Notes: generated by a model not told the origin, from the letters alone. A stretch of DNA of 64,000 bases from JACCTI01 sp051005695 (GCA_051005695.1 JBPCJC010000013.1:1-64000), one strand, 5' to 3'; positions 37,798 to 47,523 are shown, counted from the stretch's first letter. Numbers and translations are program-made.

Positions 37798-39573
37798 ATG
37801 AAATTTCTCCATGCCGGCCTGCTTCTCTGCACGGCCCTGATTTTCTCTCCCGCAATCTCCGCAATGGCCGCCGAAGATAAGCAGGGCAGCGAGCTCGGAA
37901 AGGTGATCGATGAATACGTTAAAGGCTGGCTCGCGGCGCATCCGCTCACCGCGACCTCGTTAGGCTTTCACGAGTACGACGGCCGGATCAATGACTTCAC
38001 CCGCTTGTCGATCGATGCCGAGCTTTCGCGTCTGAAGCGTTTCGATGAGCGCTTGAAGAAATTTGCCCCGGAGAAATTGACCGCCGCCAACAGTCTCGAG
38101 CTGCGCATCGTTCAGGCCGCCATTAGTCACGATCTTTTCGCGATCGAGGACAGGGAATCGTTTGAGAAAAATCCCATGACCTACGCGCAGGCCCTCGACC
38201 TGAACGTTTACATCAAGCGCAACTTCTCGCCGCTGGAAGACCGCGTCCGCAGCATCATCGCGATCGAGAACCAGGCGCCGAACATCATCATCGCGGCGAA
38301 GATCAATCTCGCGCCCGTCCTGCCGAAACCTTACGTCGAGCTGGCGATCGAAATCTCGCGAGGCGCGGCCGAATTCCTCAAGAAGGATTTGGTCGAAGCG
38401 CTTAAGGGTTTGAAGGATCAGCGCCTGATTGCGGCCTTCGCGCTTTCCAATCGCAAGGCCTCGATGGCTCTGCTCGATTACGCAAACTGGCTGGAGAAAG
38501 AGAAGCTGCCGAAGGCCAATGCACCCTGGGCGCTGGGCGAAGAAAAATATCGCCGGATGCTCGCCGAGACCGAGCTGGTCGATTTGCCGCCCGCGAAAAT
38601 TCTCGAGCTCGGCCTCGCGGAATTGAAACGCGAACAAACCATTTTCGCCGAAGCCGGCACGCTGATCGATCCGAGCAAACCGGCGATCGACGTTTTCAAG
38701 GATCTCCAGCGGGATCATCCCAAACCCGGAAATCTGATCAGCGAGACCGCGAAAAATCTCGAAGCGATCCGCGAGTTTGTCGTTGGGCACGACTTGGTCA
38801 CGATGCCTTCGAAAGTGCGCGCGGAAGTGAAGGCGACGCCGCAATTCGAGCGCGCCACTTCTTCCGCGTCGATGGATTCACCGGGGCCGTTCGAGAAGAA
38901 AGCCTCGGAAGCTTATTACTACGTCACGCCGGCGGAGGACGCTTGGAGCGACCAGCAAAAGGAAGAATGGCTGACTTCATTTAATTACTACACCACCGAC
39001 GTGGTTTCGATTCATGAAGTTTATCCCGGGCACTACACCCAGTTCCTGCACCTGAATGCTTCCGAAGCGAGCAAGGCGGAAAAGATTTTCGCGAGCTACG
39101 CTTTCGTCGAAGGCTGGGCGCATTATTGCGAAAAAATGGTCCTCGACGAAGGCTACGGCCGGAGCAAAAGCGAATCCCCGACCGAGGAAGAAACGAAGCG
39201 CGCGGCCAAATTTCGCATGGCTCAGACGGACGAAGCGCTCCTGCGTTTATGCCGCCTGTGCGTCTCGATCAGGATGCACACCCAGGGAATGAGCGTGGAG
39301 GAGGGCGCGAAGTTTTTCGAGGACAACTGTTACTACGCGCCCAAGCCAGCGCGCGCGGAAGCAATGCGCGGAACCTTCGACCCCGGCTACCTTAACTACT
39401 CGTTAGGTAAATTGCAGCTCCTGAAACTGCGGGCCGATTACCAGACGCAGGAAGGCGACAAATTCACCCTGAAAAAATTCCACGACGAAATCCTTGATCA
39501 CGGAATGCCCCCGATCCGTTTGCTCCGCGAGATCATCCTGAAGGACAAAGCTAAATGGCCGGAAGTGCTCTAA
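37798..39573 (+). CDS. DUF885-family exported protein (probable metallopeptidase-like)
   Basis: The ATG at 37798 gives MKFLHAGLLLCTALIFSPAI and a signal peptide ending near AMAAED; the upstream open frame overlaps ctp and is not used. The mature protein, about 570 residues, is mostly helical and carries IHEVYPGHYTQ and EGWAHYCEKMVLDE, which resemble a zinc HExxH-type site with a downstream Glu/His. This pattern defines DUF885 proteins. A periplasmic peptidase role is plausible but unproven. Confidence 0.85.
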   Translation: MKFLHAGLLLCTALIFSPAISAMAAEDKQGSELGKVIDEYVKGWLAAHPLTATSLGFHEYDGRINDFTRLSIDAELSRLKRFDERLKKFAPEKLTAANSLELRIVQAAISHDLFAIEDRESFEKNPMTYAQALDLNVYIKRNFSPLEDRVRSIIAIENQAPNIIIAAKINLAPVLPKPYVELAIEISRGAAEFLKKDLVEALKGLKDQRLIAAFALSNRKASMALLDYANWLEKEKLPKANAPWALGEEKYRRMLAETELVDLPPAKILELGLAELKREQTIFAEAGTLIDPSKPAIDVFKDLQRDHPKPGNLISETAKNLEAIREFVVGHDLVTMPSKVRAEVKATPQFERATSSASMDSPGPFEKKASEAYYYVTPAEDAWSDQQKEEWLTSFNYYTTDVVSIHEVYPGHYTQFLHLNASEASKAEKIFASYAFVEGWAHYCEKMVLDEGYGRSKSESPTEEETKRAAKFRMAQTDEALLRLCRLCVSIRMHTQGMSVEEGAKFFEDNCYYAPKPARAEAMRGTFDPGYLNYSLGKLQLLKLRADYQTQEGDKFTLKKFHDEILDHGMPPIRLLREIILKDKAKWPEVL

Positions 39574-39637
39574 GAATGTCCGAGAATACCTGCAAAAAAC
39601 TGTTGTTTCTCAGTGAGCGGAGGCGCAGACTCACCGT

Positions 39638-39913
39638 ATGAAAACATGCAATACCTACCTGAGTGCCAGGGCACTCCGTTGCGGCGTGGCCGCGCTGGCG
39701 GTTGCGTTTTGCGTCTCGGCGCTCGCGGGCGCCGATAGCAAAGCGCCCAAGATGTCCCGGCACATGGGACAAAAAGCGCGGAAGACCTGCTACGTGATGC
39801 TGTCTAACACCAGCTTCCCGCAGCCCTGCGACCGCGTCGGAGGAATTCCGAGCACGGCCACTCCGATGGACATCATCGGCGAGGTCAAGATCGTCGAAGT
39901 AGACCGGCGCTAG
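39638..39913 (+). CDS. Small secreted hypothetical protein
   Basis: A 91-residue frame beginning MKTCNTYLSARALRCGVAAL with a signal peptide (about residues 14-31). The mature part is short and basic, with two Cys (KTCYVMLSN and PQPCDRVGG) that could pair. No family was recognised. It lies 65 bp downstream of the DUF885 gene. Confidence 0.55.
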   Translation: MKTCNTYLSARALRCGVAALAVAFCVSALAGADSKAPKMSRHMGQKARKTCYVMLSNTSFPQPCDRVGGIPSTATPMDIIGEVKIVEVDRR

Positions 39914-40111
39914 CGGCCAAGTAGTCGTTAGGCAAAGGCGTTCGCCACTGCCGCTGTTTTCGACACGGCAGTGAACTGGAGGCCGCTTGCCGGCGATGAG
40001 TTCTGTACTCCGGACAGAACCTTTCGGTTTTCAAATCGCGAGAGGCTGGTCCGGTTTTTCTTTTCGTTTGTTAGAAGCGAAACTCTGGCCAGCCTAACGA
40101 GAGCTTCCCGA

Positions 40112-41620
40112 TCAATTGCGCCGCGTCGGCTCGTCGCCGTTATGCTCGCTCCGCGGTAGGAGTTCCGGCGCCTGCATTTCCCGAGCGATCTGTTCCACCG
40201 CTGGGAGAGTCTCGATTTCCATCCCCATCGGTGCCGCGCCCAGGTCCTTGAATTTCCGCGCCGAAACGAGCACCCTCGTTTCGATGTTACGGACCGCGTC
40301 GTTGTAGGCGTTGACCGAGCCGTTCAAGCTCTTTCCCAGCCGGCCGATGTGATTCGAAAAATCCGCGAAGCGTTTATACAATTCGCTCCCCAGCTGGCTG
40401 ATCTCGCGCGCATTCTGCGCCAGTTTTTCCTGGCGCCAGCCGTAGCAGACGGCACGCAAAAGCGCGATTAAAGTGGTCGGAGTAGCCAGTATTATTTTTT
40501 TGTCCGCGCCGAATTCGATCAGCATCGGATCGCGTTCCAAGGCCGCGCTGAAAAACATTTCGCCCGGCAAAAATAGAATCACAAAATCCGGCGCGCTTTC
40601 GAACTGCTCCCAGTAAGCCTTCCGCGAAAGTTTCTCGATGTGGCTCCGCACCTGCACCGAGTGTTGCTGCAGCCGCTCGATCCGCGCGTCGTCATCCGGC
40701 GCTTCCAGCGCTTCCAAGTAGGCATTCAGCGAAGCCTTCGCGTCGACCACGATCGTCTTCCCCGCCGGCAGGTGCACGATCATGTCCGGGCGCAATCTCC
40801 CCTCCTCGCCCTGCACCGTCGTCTGCTCGAAAAAATCGCAGTGATCGACCATCCCAGCCAATTCCACCACCCGGCGCAGTTGGATTTCTCCCCAGCGTCC
40901 GCGGACGATCGGTGAACGGAGCGCGCGCACCAGGTTGCTCGTTTCCGACCGCAGATAATTTTGCGTCTCCGCGAGCGTGCGCACCTGCGTGGTCAGGGCC
41001 TCGTAGGCGCCGGTGCGTGCTTTCTCGAGTTCGTGGATTTTCGCGTCCACTTTTTCCAGTGAATCGCGCATTGGCCTAACGAGTGCATCGATCGCCTCCT
41101 GCCGTTTCTCGAGATCGCCCTTCGCGCCTTCCTGCGTTTTCTCCAGGGTCGATTTTGCCAGCTCCAGAAACGAAGTGTTGTTATGCCGCAACGCTTCCGC
41201 CGAGAGCGCCTTGAAGGCATCGGAAAATCGCGTCTGCGCTTCCGCCAGGACCGCCACCTTTTCGGTCGTCGCTTTCCGTTCCTGCTCCAGCTGCATTTCC
41301 AGGGATGCAATCCTCGTCGTCGCCTTGGTGTGTTGGTCGCGGTGGCCGCGTATCTCCTGCGCCGTCGCCGCAAGGTTCAATTCCAACTCCGGAATGCGCG
41401 AACCCTTTTCGTGCGCCGTGGCCAGGCATTGCGAGAGCTCGGCGATTTGCTTGTTCATCGCCGACTCGCACTCGCGCACCGCCAACTCCTGGCGTTGTCG
41501 CAAAAGCACCCGCGTGATCATCAGCCCTACGACGAATGCAGCAAGCACCGCCGCGACCCAACCTATCGTCGGCAGGAGCGGCCCGAGGGCGTTCGCGGCA
41601 ATCGCAATCATCGTCTGCAT
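40112..41620 (-). CDS. rmuC: DNA recombination protein RmuC
   Basis: RmuC proteins have a membrane anchor, a coiled coil and a nuclease-like domain, and limit inversions at short inverted repeats. Here the helix IGWAAVLAAFVVGLMITRVL-like segment lies near residues 15-40, a coiled coil extends to about 200, and the conserved core includes SPIVRGRWGEIQLRRVVELA, RPDMIVHLPAGKTIVVDAKA and DFVILFLPGEMFFSAALE. The ATG at 41620 is used; a start at 41650 would add 10 residues. At about 500 residues it is of normal length. A TCGTTAGGC motif lies 13 bp beyond the stop. Confidence 0.92.
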   Translation of the reverse strand: MQTMIAIAANALGPLLPTIGWVAAVLAAFVVGLMITRVLLRQRQELAVRECESAMNKQIAELSQCLATAHEKGSRIPELELNLAATAQEIRGHRDQHTKATTRIASLEMQLEQERKATTEKVAVLAEAQTRFSDAFKALSAEALRHNNTSFLELAKSTLEKTQEGAKGDLEKRQEAIDALVRPMRDSLEKVDAKIHELEKARTGAYEALTTQVRTLAETQNYLRSETSNLVRALRSPIVRGRWGEIQLRRVVELAGMVDHCDFFEQTTVQGEEGRLRPDMIVHLPAGKTIVVDAKASLNAYLEALEAPDDDARIERLQQHSVQVRSHIEKLSRKAYWEQFESAPDFVILFLPGEMFFSAALERDPMLIEFGADKKIILATPTTLIALLRAVCYGWRQEKLAQNAREISQLGSELYKRFADFSNHIGRLGKSLNGSVNAYNDAVRNIETRVLVSARKFKDLGAAPMGMEIETLPAVEQIAREMQAPELLPRSEHNGDEPTRRN

Positions 41621-41686
41621 TTCTGCGCGGAAGTTACCACAACCGGTCAAGCTCTGGCCACTCCGCGCATCCTCGGCGCCCCGTGC

Positions 41687-43585
41687 TCACCAGTTTATCC
41701 GCACGCCCCCGTAGGCGCCCCGCCCGAGCGCCGGAAACCCGAAGACCTCTGAGTATTTTTCGTCCGTCAAATTCGTGATCCGACCGAAGAGCGTGCAGTG
41801 CGAATTGATCTCGTATTCCGCCGCCAGATTGACGAAAGCGTAGTCTTCGATGTCGAAATTCGCCGCGCCGAAACTCAACTCTTCGCGCGCATTGACGAAT
41901 TTCGCTTCCGCGGTCATGCGCAGTTTTCCGAACCAGCGATAACTTCCCGAGACATAGGCTTCGTTCCGCGGACGGCGCGGAAGACGCGCGCCCAGCGGTT
42001 GATTGATATCCGCCGCGGAAGTTTTCTCGGCGTCGAGATAAGTGTAACTCGCCGTGAAAACCAGATCATCGATCGGCCGCACTTTCAGTTCCGCTTCCAA
42101 TCCCTGCGTCCGCGCCGCGCCCAGATTCAAGGTGTCGAAGAGGCCGTTGAAACCAATCAAGTTCGAAAGCCGGTTATGAAAATACGTCGCGCCGATGCGC
42201 ACCCGGCCGTCCCACAAGCGTTGCTCGATGCCGGCGTCGAACCCGCGATCGCGTTCCGGTTTGAGCGCGAAATTATTTCCGAAAATTTTATCCTGACTGC
42301 TCGGCGGACTGAACCCGGTGGCGATACTCGAATGCAACGTCGTCCCGGTGCGCGCGACCAGATAGCTCGCCGCCACGCGATAAGTCCAGATGTCGCCGAA
42401 TTGATTGAAGTGATCGAAACGCCCGCCGGCGACCAGGTTCAAATTCGTCAGCGGCGTCAGGCTCAGCTGGAGAAATCCCGAGGTCTCCTCGGTTTGATCG
42501 CTGATGAAAGTCGGCTGCGGCCCGAAGAGTTGCGACACAAACGGCCGCTCCTGTCCCGCATCGACTGCGCTGTAAAAGAAACCACTCGTTAGGGTAATCC
42601 AGCGCGCCGGCTGGAGATCGTTTTGGTAATCGATCGTCAGGCGGGTGAAGAGCGCGCGCGTCGGGCCGACGAAGCCGTCGTCATTCGGATCGTTCACCTG
42701 CCGCTCATGATCGTAGCTCACGATCAGGTGATGATTCCACCAGCCGACCGGTTTGAAATCGATCCGCGGCCCGATTAACCAGCGCTCGGTCAAAAAATTA
42801 TCGAAGCGTTTCGGATCAAAAATCGAGTTTGGCAAACTGAGATCGGCCAGCGAATAAGTGAACAAACTACCGATGCGCAACTGCTCGTTAGGCGACCAGC
42901 CGATGTTGGCGATTCCGCTGCTCAAGCGATACTGGTTATTCTGCCGTTCATTCTCGGTCTCGAGCCGGCTCAAGCCGATCGAGTAATCGAACCCCCGCCA
43001 GCTTCCCTGGCTAAACGCGGCCTCGCGAAAAGTCCCGAACGAGCCGGCCTCCGCGCTAACCGCACCGCTCGGCGCACCGCGGCCGCGAATCGTAAAAATC
43101 TGGATCGCGCCCGCGAGTGCGCGCGGGCCGTAAAGCGTACTTTGCGGACCGCGCACCACTTCGATTCGATCGATGTCGTCCACCGTCAGGTCGGCAAAAT
43201 TAAACGCGCCCTGCAAACCCTGGTTGACCGGGATTCCATCGAGCAACACTTGGGTATGTTCGCTGCGCAAACCGCGCGTGAAAACGGAAGTCAGTTGCCC
43301 TGGCGCCCCGGATTGCACCACCGAAATCCCTGGCACTTCGCGCAAGGCATCGGCCACGCGCTCGATTTGTTTTGCCTCGAAATCTTCCGAGGGCACGAGG
43401 CTCACGCTGGCCGGCGTTTCGTTTTCTGGAATCGGCAGCCGCGTCGCCGTGACCACGATCTCCGAATTCTCCCCGACCGCGTCCTGCGCCTGCAAAATTT
43501 TGCCCGCGCCTAACGACAGGATGAAGACGAGCAGCGCGCTTCCGCGAAGCGAGCCTCTGACCAAACCGCGAATATTTTCCGACAT
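41687..43585 (-). CDS. btuB: TonB-dependent outer-membrane receptor (BtuB-like)
   Basis: The start at 43585 (MSENIRGLVRGSLRGSALLV) has GGAGGA 5 nt upstream; the ATG at 43597 is less likely. After the signal peptide comes the TonB box region (EIVVTATRLP), the plug domain (VPGISVVQSGAPGQLTSVFT, RGLRSEHTQVLLDGIPVN, VEVVRGP-like block) and a 22-strand barrel ending GGVRINW with a C-terminal aromatic. A cobalamin riboswitch precedes the gene, so corrinoid uptake is the likely role. Energy would come from TonB. Confidence 0.9.
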   Translation of the reverse strand: MSENIRGLVRGSLRGSALLVFILSLGAGKILQAQDAVGENSEIVVTATRLPIPENETPASVSLVPSEDFEAKQIERVADALREVPGISVVQSGAPGQLTSVFTRGLRSEHTQVLLDGIPVNQGLQGAFNFADLTVDDIDRIEVVRGPQSTLYGPRALAGAIQIFTIRGRGAPSGAVSAEAGSFGTFREAAFSQGSWRGFDYSIGLSRLETENERQNNQYRLSSGIANIGWSPNEQLRIGSLFTYSLADLSLPNSIFDPKRFDNFLTERWLIGPRIDFKPVGWWNHHLIVSYDHERQVNDPNDDGFVGPTRALFTRLTIDYQNDLQPARWITLTSGFFYSAVDAGQERPFVSQLFGPQPTFISDQTEETSGFLQLSLTPLTNLNLVAGGRFDHFNQFGDIWTYRVAASYLVARTGTTLHSSIATGFSPPSSQDKIFGNNFALKPERDRGFDAGIEQRLWDGRVRIGATYFHNRLSNLIGFNGLFDTLNLGAARTQGLEAELKVRPIDDLVFTASYTYLDAEKTSAADINQPLGARLPRRPRNEAYVSGSYRWFGKLRMTAEAKFVNAREELSFGAANFDIEDYAFVNLAAEYEINSHCTLFGRITNLTDEKYSEVFGFPALGRGAYGGVRINW

Positions 43586-43721
43586 ACTTTCCTCCATGGT
43601 TGAGAAGCGGAGGACACCTGTCGGATGACAGCGGTCGCGCTCTCATTCTTCTTTTTCGCGAAGAAGTTTTGTCGCGCCAATCTGCACACGCAGGGGCACG
43701 AATGAGGTGAACCGGACGAAT

Positions 43722-43910
43722 ATTCTGGCTCCTGGCTTGCGGCGTTTGCCTAACGACTCACGCACACCTTCTTCCCGCCTTCACCGCCGATTGCTCGACG
43801 ATTGGCCGTGGGAAGTCGTATCCAGTTACAGCAGCGCTACTGCTCCCGATTACTCACGGGATTTCTCGCGCCGATCCACTGATCAAACTCGCAAAGAACT
43901 ATCGCCAGCA
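43722..43910 (-). promoter_or_regulatory. Cobalamin (AdoCbl) riboswitch upstream of the BtuB-like receptor
   Basis: On the minus strand the leader shows blocks of the cobalamin riboswitch: GGCGCGAGAAATCC (about 43860-43875), then CGCTGCTGTAACTGGA (about 43820-43838), then GGCGGGAAGAAGGTG (about 43766-43782), and finally the B12 box AAGCCAGGAGCC (43727-43738). The order and spacing are those of the aptamer, about 140 bp upstream of the receptor start. Ligand binding would repress receptor synthesis. A TCGTTAGGC motif (43748-43756) lies inside the aptamer. No covariance model was run; the far 5' edge is approximate. Confidence 0.75.
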
Positions 43911-43960
43911 GTATCTCCTGGAAGTAGTCGCCTCAAGATATTTTCGCGAAATCAATTTCT

Positions 43961-44476
43961 GTGCAGACCGATGAACCAGGAGACAAGCGGCCTTTGTTGA
44001 TTCGGCCAGCAACGTCGGCGGACGCGGAGGAAATCTGGCAGATTTTTCACGCGGTCGTGGCTGGCGGCGACGTCTATCCGTTCGATCCAGAAATCTCGCG
44101 CACTGATGCGCTCGCTTATTGGTTCCAAACCGGCGCGCACGGTTTCGTTTCGGAGATCGAAGGAGAAATTTGCGGGAGTTATATCGTCAAACCGAACCAA
44201 CCCGGGCTCGGTGCGCACATCGCGAATGCCGCCTTCATGGTGGCGCCATCGGCGCGCGGCCGCGGCGTCGGCCGCGCGCTAGGCGAGCATTGTCTCGCGG
44301 CGGCAAAACGGCTCGGCTTCCGCGCGATGCAGTTCAACTTTGTCGTCGCGACCAACAAACCCGCGGTCGTCCTCTGGCAAAATCTCGGGTTCGAAATTAT
44401 CGCCACCGTCCCGCAAGCTTTTCGACATCGTGCGCTCGGCTACGTCGATGCGCACGTGATGTTCCGGACTCTTTGA
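43961..44476 (+). CDS. GNAT-family N-acetyltransferase
   Basis: The GTG at 43961 gives a 171-residue protein. The acetyl-CoA-binding motif A is FMVAPSARGRGVGRALGEHC, preceded by IRPATSADAEEIWQIFHAVV and followed by the C-terminal block NLGFEIIATVPQAFRHR. The acceptor is unknown. The nearby ATG (43971) is out of frame. It is followed by hldD 70 bp later and may share a transcript. Confidence 0.88.
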   Translation: MQTDEPGDKRPLLIRPATSADAEEIWQIFHAVVAGGDVYPFDPEISRTDALAYWFQTGAHGFVSEIEGEICGSYIVKPNQPGLGAHIANAAFMVAPSARGRGVGRALGEHCLAAAKRLGFRAMQFNFVVATNKPAVVLWQNLGFEIIATVPQAFRHRALGYVDAHVMFRTL

Positions 44477-44546
44477 AGGAGCGGCTTGCGCTTGTCCGCT
44501 CAGGATTTAATTATCCGGACGCGCTCCTCCTCGCTGTCTTCCCGCT

Positions 44547-45482
44547 GTGGCTTCTTCTCCTCTCAACCTTCTCGTCACCGGCGGCGCTGGCTTCGTCGGG
44601 TCGAATCTCGTCCTCGCGTTGCAGGAAAAATTTCTCGCGCGGCTCACGGTGATCGACGATTTCCGCTCCGGCGATTTCAAAAATCTTGCCGGATATCGCG
44701 GCGATTTTGTCACGCAGAATCTGGCAACGCTCGATTGGCGCGCGCAATTTGGAGACGAAAAATTCGACGGCGTTTTTCACCTCGCTTCGATCACTGACAC
44801 GACTCTGCACGATCAGTTTGTGCAGACGCACGACAACGTCGAAAGCTTCCGGCGCCTGCTGAATTTCGCTCGCCCTAACAAGACCAGAATCGTTTACGCA
44901 TCCTCGGCTGCGACTTACGGGAACGCGAGCGCGGCCAGCAACGAGAGCAGCGGCGCCGCACCGGCCAACGTTTACGCCTTCTCGAAGGTCATCATGGATA
45001 ACCTCGCGCGCCGCGCCGCCGCGGATGCCGGTGATTGGATCCTGGTCGGCCTGCGTTTCTTCAACGTCTACGGTCCGCGCGAAGCGCACAAAGGCGTGCC
45101 CGCGAGCATGGTTTATCACCTCTCGAAACAGATGACCGCCGGCCAGCGGCCGCGCATTTTCAAACACGGCGAGCAACAGCGCGACTTCGTATACGTGAAG
45201 GATATCGTGCAAGGCTGTCTGCGCGCGTTCGAGGCGAAGTGCAGCGGTGTTTACAATCTCGGTTCCGGCCAGGCGCGTTCCTTTAACGAGCTCGTGGGGA
45301 TTTTGAACCAGTCATTAGGCACGAAGTTCGAACCGGAATACATCGAGAATCCGCACGCACATTATCAGAACTTCACCCAAGCCGATTTGACTAACTCGCG
45401 CAAAGAACTCGGCTACGAGCCGAAGTTTTCCTTCGAAGACGGTGTCGCCGATTACATGAAGTGGTTGTATCCCAAACCATGA
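44547..45482 (+). CDS. hldD: ADP-L-glycero-D-manno-heptose 6-epimerase-like protein
   Basis: HldD epimerises ADP-heptose for the lipopolysaccharide inner core. The GTG at 44547 gives 311 residues. The nucleotide-binding motif is LLVTGGAGFVGSNLVLALQ, the catalytic set includes YASSAATYGN and the Tyr-Lys of VYAFSKVIMD, and the heptose-specific tail reads YQNFTQADLTNSRKELGYEP. This last block separates it from general NAD-dependent epimerases. The stop overlaps the next gene (ATGA). Confidence 0.85.
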   Translation: MASSPLNLLVTGGAGFVGSNLVLALQEKFLARLTVIDDFRSGDFKNLAGYRGDFVTQNLATLDWRAQFGDEKFDGVFHLASITDTTLHDQFVQTHDNVESFRRLLNFARPNKTRIVYASSAATYGNASAASNESSGAAPANVYAFSKVIMDNLARRAAADAGDWILVGLRFFNVYGPREAHKGVPASMVYHLSKQMTAGQRPRIFKHGEQQRDFVYVKDIVQGCLRAFEAKCSGVYNLGSGQARSFNELVGILNQSLGTKFEPEYIENPHAHYQNFTQADLTNSRKELGYEPKFSFEDGVADYMKWLYPKP

Positions 45483-46525
45483 AAGCCAAACGGCCGTCCA
45501 AGAGCCCAGAAGAGATCAACGCCACGCTCGCGGCAAAAAAAGGTCCGGTCTCGAAATTTATTGCGCAGAATTATCGCCACTTTAACGCGGCTGCGTTGCT
45601 CGACGCAGCCAAGGGATATGAGCAGCACCTCGCCGCCGGCGGCAAAATGTTGGTCACGCTCGCGGGCGCGATGTCGACCGCCGAACTTGGCATCTCGTTG
45701 GCGGAGATGATCCGTCGCGACAAGGTGCACCTGATCGTCTGCACCGGCGCGAATCTCGAGGAGGATATTTTCAATCTCGTCGCGCACGACCACTACGAGC
45801 GTGTCCCGCATTACCGACAACTCACGCCGCAGGATGAAGAGCAGCTACTCTCGCGGCACATGAATCGCGTGACCGACACGTGCATCCCGGAAATGGAGGC
45901 GATGCGGCGGATTGAGAAAGCGGTGCTCGAAGAATGGGTCGCGGCCGACCGCGCGGGAGAACATTATTTCCCGCACGAGTTCATGTACAAGATTCTTCGC
46001 AGCGGTAAGCTGAAGAAGAGTTATCAAATCGATCCGAAGAATTCCTGGATGGTGGCGGCCTGCGAAAAAAATCTCCCGATCGTCGTGCCCGGCTGGGAGG
46101 ATGCGACGCTCGGCAATATGTATGCGGCGGCTGTGATCCGCGGTGACGTAAAGAACGTGCACACCGTGCGCACGGGCATCGAATACATGACCTGGCTCGC
46201 GGGCTACTACACGAAAAACTCAAAGCGTTTGCGCAACCGCGAGGGCTCAATCGGGTTCTTCCAAATCGGCGGCGGCATTGCCGGCGATTTCCCCATCTGC
46301 GTCGTCCCGATGCTGCACCAGGATCTCGAGCGCACCGGGGTGCCGCTCTGGGGATATTTCTGCCAAATCAGCGATTCGACGACGAGCTACGGCAGCTACT
46401 CCGGCGCCGTGCCGAATGAGAAAATCACTTGGGGCAAGCTCGCGCCCTCGACTCCCAAATTCGTGGTCGAAAGCGACGCCACTATTTGCGCGCCGTTGAT
46501 CTTCGCCTGGGTGCTCGGGCAGTAG
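45479..46525 (+). CDS. Deoxyhypusine synthase-like protein
   Basis: The ATG at 45479 overlaps hldD by 4 bp. The 348-residue protein matches the deoxyhypusine synthase fold: MLVTLAGAMSTAELGISLAE, HLIVCTGANLEEDIFNLV, and near the end SGAVPNEKITWGKL, in which the Lys of WGK corresponds to the catalytic lysine. Bacteria lack eIF5A, so such proteins are thought to act in polyamine chemistry (for example homospermidine-type condensation). The specific reaction is inferred, not shown. Its coupling to hldD is unusual. Confidence 0.82.
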   Translation: MKAKRPSKSPEEINATLAAKKGPVSKFIAQNYRHFNAAALLDAAKGYEQHLAAGGKMLVTLAGAMSTAELGISLAEMIRRDKVHLIVCTGANLEEDIFNLVAHDHYERVPHYRQLTPQDEEQLLSRHMNRVTDTCIPEMEAMRRIEKAVLEEWVAADRAGEHYFPHEFMYKILRSGKLKKSYQIDPKNSWMVAACEKNLPIVVPGWEDATLGNMYAAAVIRGDVKNVHTVRTGIEYMTWLAGYYTKNSKRLRNREGSIGFFQIGGGIAGDFPICVVPMLHQDLERTGVPLWGYFCQISDSTTSYGSYSGAVPNEKITWGKLAPSTPKFVVESDATICAPLIFAWVLGQ

Positions 46526-46556
46526 TCGTTAGGCGCACACACCCGTTGCCTTTCCG

Positions 46557-46967
46557 CTAGCCTTCCCAAAAAAATTTCGTCGGTCGCTCGATCTCTTCCG
46601 GGAGACTCCTGTGCACCGGACAATTCAGCCCCGCCTTTTCCAAGAGCTCTCGCTGCGGCGTGCTTGCCGGGAGCGGAATGTGGACCTCGTTAGGCAAAGC
46701 CACGATCCGCCGCGGCGCGTCTTTCGACATTTCCTTCCCCACCTGCACCGTCATCCCGGTGAGATCGACGCCATGTTGCTCGGCCACGATCGCCATCGTT
46801 GTGCTGATGCAGCTGCCAAGCGCGGTCGCAACTAAATCAGTTGGTGAAAAAGCCGCGCCCTTGCCTTTGTTATCGAGCGGCGCATCGGTCGCGATCTCAG
46901 TGTTCGAAGGACCGTGGGTGGCCGCGCAATGCAGATCGCCGGTGTAGCGAATGGAGATTTTAACCAT
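46557..46967 (-). CDS. OsmC-family peroxiredoxin-like protein
   Basis: The ATG at 46967 gives 136 residues, MVKISIRYTGDLHCAATHGP. The family pattern includes AFSPTDLVATALGSCISTTM (first redox Cys) and a second Cys in LEKAGLNCPVHRSL. OsmC proteins reduce organic peroxides. It is convergent with the deoxyhypusine-synthase-like gene. The longer open frame to 47057 has no coding features. Confidence 0.85.
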   Translation of the reverse strand: MVKISIRYTGDLHCAATHGPSNTEIATDAPLDNKGKGAAFSPTDLVATALGSCISTTMAIVAEQHGVDLTGMTVQVGKEMSKDAPRRIVALPNEVHIPLPASTPQRELLEKAGLNCPVHRSLPEEIERPTKFFWEG

Positions 46968-47070
46968 GAGCGCAACTATGCGCCGCTCGCTTTGGCCGTC
47001 ACCCCAAAGTGAAAAAAAGAAGGCGGGCCGACCCGCGACCCGCCTTGTTCCCACCACCGCAAAGATGTCG

Positions 47071-47523
47071 TTATTTCTTCATCGAGTCGCGCAGGTTCCG
47101 CACCCGATCATGCGCCGCTTTGATGTCAGTGTATTGCCGCGAAACGGTGTCGCGCGCCGGTGAGGGCAGATTCGCTTCCATCGCCTTCTTGTATTCCGCC
47201 ACCGCGGAATCTTCACCGCGCTCGCACTCGGCGAGAATCGCGTGATCATCCTGGCTGCTGATCGCGGATTTAATATTGATCCACGCGCGGTGCATCGCGC
47301 CAGCGGTGCTGCTGGTCTTCTCGGGATCGGATTCGCCGAGCTGAATAACCTGGCTCTGCAGTTCGCCGGCGAACTTCGAGCGCTGCAGCGAGAGCTCGTT
47401 GAAGAGCGATTTCAGCTGGGAATCTTTGACCGCCTCGGCCGCTTGGCGAAAGCCTTCCTGACCATCCTTCAGGGTTTCGATCAGGCCGTTGAGCGTGGAA
47501 ATGGCTTCTTTGTGTTGACTCAT
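47071..47523 (-). CDS. DUF2383-family four-helix protein
   Basis: The ATG at 47523 gives MSQHKEAISTLNGLIETLKD and a 150-residue all-helical protein with the PA2169-like pattern SLFNELSLQRSKFAGELQSQ and ERGEDSAVAEYKKAM. Such proteins resemble ferritin-like or stress-related four-helix bundles; no ligand residues stand out. It is divergent from the DUF5069 gene, with a 96-bp shared promoter region. The longer frame to 48216 is antisense to its neighbour. Confidence 0.75.
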   Translation of the reverse strand: MSQHKEAISTLNGLIETLKDGQEGFRQAAEAVKDSQLKSLFNELSLQRSKFAGELQSQVIQLGESDPEKTSSTAGAMHRAWINIKSAISSQDDHAILAECERGEDSAVAEYKKAMEANLPSPARDTVSRQYTDIKAAHDRVRNLRDSMKK

